DNA from: Posidonia oceanica
Taxonomy: Eukaryota; Streptophyta; Magnoliopsida; Alismatales; Posidoniaceae
Length of the DNA stretch: 64,000 nt
NCBI GenBank assembly: GCA_037176725.1
Contig: JAZBRS010000039.1
Span: forward strand, 28,618,001 to 28,682,000
Reading direction: 5' to 3'
Shown: in pieces, positions 24,001-33,900 of the stretch
How the letters are laid out: every line of letters starts with the position of its first letter
Numbering within the stretch: the first letter of the stretch is position 1
Notes under the pieces: generated by a model
The model's input: only the letters and a program-made list of their open reading frames with translations
What the model was told of the DNA's origin: nothing
The model's database searches: none
Translations under genes and position numbers: made by a program

Positions 24001-26622
24001 TCGTCGCCGTCGACCAGTTACTGTGCAGTTATTTCATTCCGGCTAAAGTTTTAAGTAAATATTGCATTTTTGCTCTGAGTTTTTATCATTTTACATTCCA
24101 GTCCTTCATTTAATTTAATCTGCTGATTTTTGAACTGAAACCATATTAAATTGCATGAAATATTTTTGTTTTTCCCTATTTGCATGTTGGTCCATTCACT
24201 GTGCTGTGCTGTTATTTAATTTTGTAGTTTAGTCCTCCTGTTTTCAATTTTTGCACTTAGGTCCTGCACTTAATCAGTTCATTTATTTACTTGCATTTTA
24301 CCATACTGCATTGCATTCCAGGTCCCTGCATTTTACTGTTTTTGCATTTAGGTCCATTTCAAATGGACAGTAACTGTGCTGCATGCATTTTAACTTATTA
24401 CATTGCATTCTTGACCCTGTACTTTCCAAAAATTGCACTGTGGTCCTGTCATTTAAATTCCAGAGCATGTTTTCCTTACTAAATTGCATTTTTAGCCCCT
24501 GCATGATTTCAAAACTACACATAGGTCCTTGCATGTTTTAAAAAATCATGTGAAAAGACCATTTTGCCCCTAGGTTGCATTTTAGCTCCTATGCCTACCA
24601 AATTTCATGCAGACCTCCCATTAGTATTCCCAGACTCCCCAGAACCTTGTTTTCTGGAAAATTTGCATTTTAGACCCTAGTTTTCTTGAAATTACTTTCT
24701 GATCCATTTCTGCTTTTAAAAACCCCTTTCAAAGCGTACCCTTTTTCAAAACAACTTTCTAAGCCTAGATTTTTGCCAAATAGACCTCTGTCTTCCCCTG
24801 TTTCCAAAAACCTTTCCTGTGGAACCCTGTTTTCTGGGAAATTTGCATTTTTATCCCCTCTTCTTTTTCAAAATGCTTTCTGAAATCCTGGTTTTTCCCA
24901 GTTTCTTTTCTTTACTTTTTCTTGCTTTTACATGCATTCCGCATCCATCTAGTCTTGCATTTTAGCATCCTTCCGCACACACCAAGCACTTTTAGCTCCC
25001 TTTCACTTGGGAGGGCCTTTTGCACATCCCTAGGACCTCCTGAACACCTAGATCTGTTCTTTTCCCCTGTTCTGGCCCTTTCGCCTTGGAGCTCCGATAT
25101 CTTGCAATCCGGCCGTTGGATCTTCTCAAGTAAGCTGCCCAGGCGACCGCAGCGAAGCGCTCTTCAGCATAGACCAGACAGATTTCAGATCAGGCTCCCG
25201 GATCTCCAGGTATGTCCTCCTGAACCCCTGCATTGCATTCATTTGCATGCCATTCGCACAGTTTTCCTTGTTTTCGTTTTCTGTCTCTTTGAGCATGTAG
25301 AATAGGACTTCCCCTTTCTGCTTGTCTATTCAAATCCTCGTTTCGCGTTTCCCCGCGTGTTTTGTGTTGCGTTCTCTCTGGATTTGCCACTTTATGTGAC
25401 TTTCTTCCCCCTTTTCCACGATCCGATCGCGTCGCGAGCTTTGGGCAGCATGCGAGACGCACCGTGGAACGGTTTAGTGGGAAACAGTCGCTAAGAGGTG
25501 ATAATCCCTCCGTTTGCACACTCTCCCCTCCGTAGGTCTTCACACCTACTCGGAGTGGTCCAAAACGACGTCTGTTCTTACACACACGTTGTCTTCCCTC
25601 CCCTTTGGCCCCTTTTAATCTTTTCCTGCATTCTTGCATTCTCATGGCTTTTCCGAGGTTTTTGCTTCGTTGTTTTGGCACCGTTCCGCGTGCCCGCCCT
25701 TGTTTTGGCACCGTTTCGCGTGCCCCTCTGCTTTCTTGCCTTGTTTTGCGCGTTGTCTTGCTTTCTTGCTTGTTTTGCATGCCGGTTTTATTCTCCCGCT
25801 CCGTTTTGCGTACCTTTCTATTTTCTCGTCTCGTTTTGCGTGGTTTCCTGTTTTCTTGTCTCGTTTTGTGTGTTGTCTCGCTTTCTCGCTTGTTTTGCGC
25901 ACCGGTTTCGCTTCTTTGCATCGTTTTGTGTGCCTTTCTCGTTTCTCGCCTCGTTTTGCGTGTTTTATGCTATTTTCCCTTGCATGTCGATTGCATTGCA
26001 TGGTCTCCTCGTTGTTTTGCTTTCTCGCCTGCATTTGCATATAGGGCTGTGATGCTTACTGCCTGGAGTTCTCACGAGCTAGGTTTTGCCCAATTCGGAA
26101 CACAGACAGCGCGGCTGAGCACTTAGAGAGCACGTTTACTTCCTCGCTTTGTTTCTTCCCACTTAGACCACACCTTGAACATTCATTCAGGCATTTATAG
26201 GCACATAGGCATTCAATCCTGCATTTTGCTGCATATGCGAGCGTAAGCCTAGAAAGACCGATTTTCGGGCGTGTCGGGGGTGCCTAACACCTTCCCCACG
26301 CGTAACAGGAGTCCTTACCCTGTCTTTTGGCCCGCAATGACCGTACTGCCCTTATCCTAGGCTAGAGTCATCTCATTTGCATTTGTTTGCATTTGTTTTC
26401 CTTTGCATCGCTTTGCTTTGCATTTCTTGCTCGGTTTTGCGCGTTAATCCACGCATTACCCCGATTTTCCTTGTCTCCCGTTAATAGACATGGTGGCGAC
26501 TCTGATTTGTCTTATCTTTCCTTTTTCTCCTCGATTTCAGGTGTTTTCGAGTTGAGCCTCTTCCTCGGATCCCAATCGCCGCTGGATGTATAGCGAGCCT
26601 GGTTCCGATCGGGATCGCTACA
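21008..26622 (+). repeat. 5' LTR of RT-D (5615 bp)
   Basis: TGTTGACACCCC...GATCGCTACA. The zones are as in RT-C: A-rich and CT-rich U3-like part, a long pyrimidine tract at 22540-22630, a GC-rich proline-codon-like zone (22640-24000), GTCC / TTGCAT-word zone (24060-24900), short tandem repeats (25670-25980), conserved block 26248-26361, and a PBS-like word at 26494-26504. Donor-like GT sites follow CTCAG near 23725 and CCAG near 25209. The transcription start is not identifiable with confidence, but a start near the CT-rich tract would leave a leader of several kilobases inside the LTR. Confidence 0.95.
26248..26361 (+). promoter_or_regulatory. Conserved LTR block with GGTGCCTAACACC core
   Basis: A stretch of about 110 bp. 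It is conserved in all five LTRs of the window: 361-472 (reverse), 12005-12116, here, 48328-48441 and 51706-51820 (reverse). It is also the best-conserved segment between the 2.8-kb LTR of RT-A and the others. The core can form a small hairpin (GGTG...CACC, 5-nt loop). Its function is not known to me; a role in the transcript leader or 3' end is inference. Confidence 0.6.
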
Positions 26623-26623
26623 G

Positions 26624-26641
26624 TGGCGACTCTGCTGGGGA
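26624..26641 (+). other. Primer-binding site of RT-D
   Basis: TGGCGACTCTGCTGGGGA, one base after the 5' LTR end at 26622. It is absent after the 3' LTR, as expected. Confidence 0.92.
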
Positions 26642-27951
26642 GTAGACTAGACTCCGGCTTTCGTTCTTGGCTTTTCGCTCGCTTGTTTTGCAGTTTTGTC
26701 TGCCTTGTGTGCCTTCTTCGCCTGTTTTGTTCGCTTTCTGTGCAAACTCCTAGCAAGTCGCTTCGTGGCTACTTTGCTTAGGCTTTGCACCTCTTTTGCC
26801 TCGGTTTGCGCTTTCTTTTGCTTAGCTTTGCTCCTTTGCTTGTTTATTTACTTATTGCCTTGCTTATGCTCTTATTTCCCTTACAGTCTGCTTACTTTTA
26901 CCTTGCTTTACCTTACTTGCTCATTATTACTTTAATTCTTGCCCATTACATGTCTACATACTTTGTTTGGCTAAAATACATGCTTTTTGGATGTTGAATG
27001 CTTCTTTTACACTCTTGCCATGTCACTACGCACACACATACTATGCTTACATGCTTTTGACTTGATGAATGTTTCTTTTTCACCATTATATTCACAAACA
27101 CTCGCACATGCCATGAACAATGCCTTTTGTTGTGTTGTATGATGGTTGCTTGCCATTTTGACTGATTTCCTTCCCTTTTGCACTTGCCATGCTCAGGATA
27201 GTAGAGACTTGTCTGCTTCCCCCATGGTTAACTAAAAGATGCAAGTAAAAAGAACTTCTAGGAGCAACTAGAGACTTTGAACAATCCTTCACTCCCTTTG
27301 GTTATAAAATGTGCAAGATAAAAAACTCTAAGCATTTGCATAAGCATCATATAGGGCATGCATTCTTCTCCTCTGAGTCCACCTACTAGTCTGCGAAGGA
27401 CGATTCCGGCCTCTTGTTCCACTGCTTTGGGCGTGGCATAAGTTGGTCGGTCCGTCACCTCCTTGTCCGGGGGTCGTGTCGATGTTAGTAGAGGGTACCA
27501 CCCACGCTTTGGCGGGGTAGAGGCCACTAACGCACCACCCTGTCATTACCAGAGCTTTGGGCCGGGAGTTAGACAGGGGACCTACTTTTTCTGACCTGAG
27601 TCGGTGACCCGTACATCCAAGGATACCCGGAGTACACAGCCTTGCTAGGAAACACTAGTTAGGTAAGGGGGGCATACTAGAAAGCATGCATATCATTCAT
27701 GCCACTTAACTAACTCATTTGCATTCATCTTTTAGTTTCTAACCCTAACTTCCTTCTGTTGTGTCAGCATGATCGGTAAGCGAGTTTCCCTTTGCCAAGA
27801 GCTCGAGTATCGACCCTCGTTGACGCCCTTTTGTGACTTAGTTCGCGACCATTCCCCTTCCGAGCTATCCGCACTTGCGACGATAGCTCTTCTTAGGAAG
27901 CACCGCTTGAATACCCGTCGCAGCCCTGTTCTCACACGCTCTAGGTCAGCG
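26642..27951 (+). other. Untranslated leader of RT-D
   Basis: There is no conserved protein here. The stretch aligns with 12398-13706 of RT-C. An ATG at 27769 is in frame with gag and would add 61 residues, but RT-C lacks this ATG and has stops in the corresponding stretch, so I treat it as leader. The bases after it (CGGTAAGC) resemble a 5' splice donor. Confidence 0.7.
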
Positions 27952-30900
27952 ATGGCCCAGTACGTTAGTGAGCCTTCTTTTACTCCTGTCGCGGAGGGTG
28001 TTTCCGTTCTGGCCCCCCCGGTTGCTCTTTCTGTCCCACTTGTTCCCCCTCCAATGCCAGGGTTTCCTCCTCTGATGTCTCTAGGTTCTCAGTACACCCC
28101 GGGACAGTGGCAAGCCTCCCTTCCTCCGGATCCGGTCGCCGAGTCTATCTTGACGGCCGTTACTCGCGCTCCGAAGACGCCACTGCCCCCTCCGTCCCAG
28201 GGATATGTCGCTTTCGACATCCCTTCCACCGCTGCTGCGACTTTTTCTGTAGATCCCCTCCTTCCTGGACCATCTGTGTCCGTGCCCCTTGCTTCTCAAT
28301 CCCCGCCGGCACTGCACTTCAGCGTCCCCACTTCCGAGACGCCCGAGGCGCAGTACCAGCACCTGATGGAGCTCGCCCAGAGACTGCAGGGCATGGCTCT
28401 ATCAGTTCGTCCTTCTTCTGTCTTTGTCGTCCCTGAGGTTCCTCCGAGGCCAGTTCCTGCATTTCATGCACCAACCTCTGCACCTCCGCCTCGACCATCG
28501 TCGCAACTACTCACGGTTCCGACGATGGGGGCTCGTTTACCGCCTCCTCTCGCACAACACCTGGCACAGCATGCTCCACTTCCTTCTGGTGGTCAACCCT
28601 TTGGACCGGCTGGAGCCCAGTACCTCACTGGCTCGCTGTCTGGCACCCCGCCTGTACAGCAACTGGTGCTCCGTCATCCTCCCCCTATCCCTGCACAGCA
28701 TGGCATTTATTCTTCTCCTCTTCACCAAGTCCAGCATCCTGCATACACTCCTGCATACACTGTCCCCCAGCACGGATACGCCGGCCATCCCGTTGCTCCA
28801 CCAGGCGACGCTATGGTAGACCCGGAGGAGCACGTAGGTGCGGCCCATTCGGCGTATGTGCTCACTACCCCTGCTGATCCCTCTCCTACAGCAGCAATTC
28901 CAGACCCCATCAACAACCGGATGGACGTCTCGGAGAAGGCACTACGACTAGTGCAGGGTACTGAGCACCAGACCTACCAATTCCGAGACCTCTGTTGCTT
29001 TCCAGAGGCGGTGCTCCCTCCGAAGTTCAAAATCCCGGACTTCGAGAAGTATAATGGTAGGGGCTGCCCCGTAGCACACCTGAAGGCGTATTGCGGTGAT
29101 CTCGCTCAGCTTCAGGCTGACGAGAGGTTGCTGATCCGCTTGTTCCAGAAGAGTTTGACCGGGCCGGCGCTCAAGTGGTTCACATCACTCGATATGTCAG
29201 CCATCAAGACTTGGAACGACCTCAGTCAGGCGTTCCTGGAGCAATACTCCTTCAACCTCGATCTTGTCCCAAAGAGGGCGGACTTGATCGCCATCAAGCA
29301 GAACTCTGGTGAGCCGTTCGGGGAGTACGTCGGCCGCTGGCGCGCCCTTGCCTCTCAGGTTCGAGATAGACCCTCTGACGAGGAATCTATCGAGATCGTT
29401 ATCAAAGGGGCGCAGCCGTCTCTCGGAGCTCTGCTTAGCATCCAACCAGTCACTACTTTTGCGGCACTCATCAGAGCTGGAGCGCGCGTGGAGAGTTCTT
29501 TGTGGAGTGGCAACTTCCCAGCTCTCTCTACGTTCGCTAAGCAGGCAATGATAAGCAGCAACAGTGCCAACAGCAGCACCTCCAACAACTACAACAGCGG
29601 CAGCAGCAACAACCGCCCGAAGAGGAAGGACTCGCCGAAACCCGCTGTTGCATTCGTCGACTCTCCTGCTGTGCCTGTTCGCTTGCCGTCTCGGCCTGCC
29701 CCAGCTCAGATGGTGTACGCTCCTGCACCTAGGATCCCGCACACACCGCACATCACAACCACCGCTAGACCGGTCTATCCTGCCGCACCGGTTCAGCAAG
29801 GCCCGTACCCAAGGCAAAGAAGACCACCCGCTGAGAGGAGGAATTTCACCCCACTGGTGGAACCTCTCACGGACATCTTGCCGAAGGTGGCATCGCTCCT
29901 GAAGTTCCCGGAGGTTCGTCCGCCGCCAAGCCCTCTGCCGCATTGGTTTAGGCCGGACCTCTTCTGCAATTTCCATCGAAGCATCGGGCATTCGACGGAT
30001 AATTGCTTTTCCTTGCGGAACGCAATTCAGGACCTGATCGAATCGGGAACGATTGTGATCGACACGCACGAGGCTTCCACTCAAGCACGCACTCATGCAT
30101 CTGCATCTCCAGCTGTTCCCCCGCATTCTGGCATCGTCCGCCAACCTTTACCGGAGCACTCTTATCCGGGAGGGGCGGGAACCTCAGGCGTCCACTCCGT
30201 CTTTCCTTCTGGGCCTGCTACCTCTGTAGTAGACCCTTCTGATCTTATCTCTGACATCTCTGAGCCTTTCCCGGTCAGTCTCTATCTGGCGGCAGTCGCC
30301 GGCTCCGAGTCGGGAATCCATTTGATCCGACCGCGTGCCAGGCCAGAGCGCCCTCTCGCGTCTCCCACCGTGCTCCCTCAGGCTCAATCCCCTGTACACC
30401 TCTTAGCCAGAGCCCAGCCTAGTTCTCCCATTCACCTTTTAGGGCGACCTCAACCACACCTTCTAGGCAGACCTCAACCTGCCCCAGCCTTCCCACCCCA
30501 ACAACCATACCCACTAGATAGACCTCAGCATCCTATAGGCCCCCCTGTAACCCCTCCTGTGCTCGCAGCACATGCTCCAGCCGTCATTAACTTGACCCTG
30601 GACACCCATCGCGTCCCTTACAGCTACGCCACAGAAATGTGCGCGGAAGTAACGCGATCGGGGAGGGTTTATAGGCCCCCAGCACCGGTAACTAGGCCAA
30701 CTCACCCTGGACCTGTTATACCCCCACCCTCAGGCCAACCCTTAGCAGATCCAACTCCAAATCAGCCCGTAGCTAGCCAAGCCCCTAATCAGCCTGTAGT
30801 AACCCAGCTTCCTGCCACTACCCCTTTAGAACCTGCTAGAATCACCCCTCCAGCTGCTAGGAGAAGCCAACCTAAAGCAGACCTAACTTCCCAGCTTAAG

Positions 30901-33900
30901 AAGGTTAAAGCCGACATCTCCATCTGGGATTTGATCCACACTTCTGCCGAACATCGCGAGGCTTTTCTTCGTGTGTTCCAGGCTGCTCGTGTGTCCCAGT
31001 CCATTGAGCCTTCTACCTTGGAGAGCATGGTTGGGTTAATCGCGGAGCCCCAGGTCATCTCTTTTACGAGTGATGAGCTGCCTCCAGCGGGGATTAATCA
31101 CAACCAGCCCCTATTCGTCACGGTGCAGTTCAAAAACTTTCGCATTCCCCTAACGCTGGTTGATAACGGGTCAGGCCTTAACGTCTGCCCCTTGCGTACA
31201 GCAACCAAGCTCGGATTCAAAGCCGAGGATATCACGCCAGCCGTGAAGGGAATGACTGCTTTTGACAACACTCACCATGACGCTCTAGGGATTCTGATTA
31301 TCCCTTTGGCTATCGGTCCGGTCGTCTTCGACGTAGAATTCTATGTCGTCGACTTGAAGCCTAACTTCAATCTTCTGCTTGGGCGCCCTTGGCTTCACAA
31401 GCATCAGGTCCTTCCTTCAACCCTCCATCGAATGATAAAGTACCGTCGCGGCGACGATGTCATTGTCGTCATGGCGGAGAACTTTGAGAAGGAGCGGATT
31501 GAAGCAGTCTCTCCCGTGTCTTCGCAATCTATCCCATTTGACCCCGAGACTTCTGAAGCCCAATATCGCGTTAACCGGTGTGAGCCAGTTAACTTCGTTC
31601 CTGATCTTGAACGTGTCAACTCCTTGACCGTTCACAGCAACCCCTTTCGAATGGTCGAGAATGTATGTCACAGGTGGGGTTACACAAAGGGTACGCCGCT
31701 CGGGCGTCACGGCCAAGGGATCGCGGAGCCGATCGTAGCAGTGGAGCGAAGGAAGTCTGAAGGTCTCGGCTACGAACCAAAGCTCGACGAAGATCACTGC
31801 TTTCAACTCAGAGATCGTGCACCAGCCATTCCCAGAGACCACACTAACTTTACCAGTGCAGGAATTCTGGGATCAACCGACTACCAAGCCGCAGCGCCGA
31901 CAGAGGATTGGGTGTGTGTTGAGGACTACTACTCGGATGAGGAGCAGTCTGATGCAACAGAGGCAGTCCCAATCAGTTCAGCAGAAACAGTGGTCAGAGC
32001 AGAGGCCCCACAGTCAATTTATTTAGCTCTCCCTCTGGCAGAAACAGCAGGCAGTTCAGCAGGCCCTGTGGCAAATGCAAGTTCTCATCCTTTTCCAGCC
32101 ACACCAGCTTCTCAAGAGCAATCAGCAGCAGTGCGGGAGTCAGAGACACTCCTCTTGGCAGAACCAAGCATGCTACCAGCGGTCACAGCAACATCAGTGC
32201 CACTGCCCCCATCTCTGGAGGGGCAGTCCATCAACTCAGTCGGCAGCGTGGCCCAGCCCGCTCCCTCAGCATCATCTTCAGGAATGCAGCTGGCACAGTC
32301 CGCTCCGCATTCTCCTGACGACCTGCAGCAGCTCTCATGGCAAGACCCTATGGCGTCAGAGGCTGCGCTCTCTCAGTTACGGCCCGATACAAAAGGCCAA
32401 CTGAGCACTACACTCTCCGGGCCCTTGAGCCCTCTGAAGAGCACCCCTGTTTATTCTCCAGCAGTGACCCTGGAAGCTTATCCATCAGCAGCACCGCTGG
32501 CCTGTCTATTTGGGCCTTCTACATCTGAACTGCCATCAGCGGACGCGCCCGTGAACCAGATCATGCAGATTCCAAGGGCGGCGATCCATCTTGCAGCCGG
32601 GCCAGTGCCGCAGGCCCCCGGCGCCTACTACGTCGACTCCCCCTCAGACGAGGAAGAAGGAGCGGCGATAGAAGCCCAGGTCGATTCTTGGATGTCCGAC
32701 TTAGAGCTACTCTATCAAGAACAGATCAAGTCGATAACAGAAGACCTGGCAGAGCATCAAGCTGCAGAAAGGAAAGGAAAAGCCGTAGTCACGGATCCTC
32801 CTCTGCAAGAGGACCATGTTTCTATCATGGTCCTAGAAGACTCAGCAGCGCCGGACTCCCCTAGACCGGATGAGCTCATCACTCTTCAACCAGAAGGTGG
32901 GTCTAGGTGGTTTGTACAACCCATGCCTCACCAGAGTAGTATATCGAGCGGCAGTGACCAAATCAGCCGCCAGTCCGGCATATCCTCCACGAGCACCCTA
33001 GAAGACCTAGAGGGGGGAGCATCAGCAGTAGATGCAGCAATAGCAGAGCAGAATGCCTCAGCAGCCTCAGCAGAACAGTCAGCAGAGCAGTCAGCAGTAT
33101 CAGCAGCAGAATCAGTTGAGCCCTCAGCAGAATCAGCAGAGCACTTAGCAAAGCCAGTCGGGCCAGAGCAAACGGTAGAAGGAGTTGCTGGGACGGAGGT
33201 CGCACACCGAGGCTACATGAATACTCGAGTGAGCGTGACCATCCTGAAGCGTCACCAGGGCCAAGCAGCGGAACACATACACTCTTTCAGCATTGCAAGT
33301 CCTTCTTTTGAGAAAGAGATCCTCTCAGAACTTATTGCTTATGGAGAAGAGGATGATACGGGCATAGATGAGACTGACGAACCTTTGCCCGAGTTCCGGC
33401 CCTATGACGACGACCCAGAAGGCCCCAACCTCCATGTCGAAGAAGAAACGGAGGTTGTCAACATCGGCATAGCTGAGGAAGTCAGAGAAGTTTGCATCAG
33501 TGCCCAGCTGTCCGCCCAGGCTCGAGCTGAATTCATCGCATTCCTGAAAGAATATGCGGATGTCTTCGCCTGGAGTTATGAGGATATGGTCGGCCTTGAC
33601 ATAGAGATAGTGGTGCACAATCTGCACTTAAATCCGGATGCCAAGCCAGTAAAGCAGAAACTAAGAAGATGGCGACCACAGTGGCTGCTCATGATCAAAG
33701 AAGAGATAATGAAGCAGCTTGGAGTCAACTTTCTGAAGGTCGTTCTTTATCCTGAGTGGCTGGCAAACATTGTACCTGTGCCCAAGAAAGATGGCCGAAT
33801 CCGGATCTGTATCGACTATAGGGACCTTAACAAGGCGAGTCCCAAGGACGACTTTCCATTGCCCCACATTGACGTCCTAGTCGACAATACAGCGGGCCAC

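Noticed and set aside
27769..27951. Upstream in-frame ATG adding 61 residues to gag-pol of RT-D
   Set aside because: RT-C lacks the ATG and has stops in this stretch, while the ATG at 27952 is conserved with a good initiation context. It remains possible for RT-D alone.
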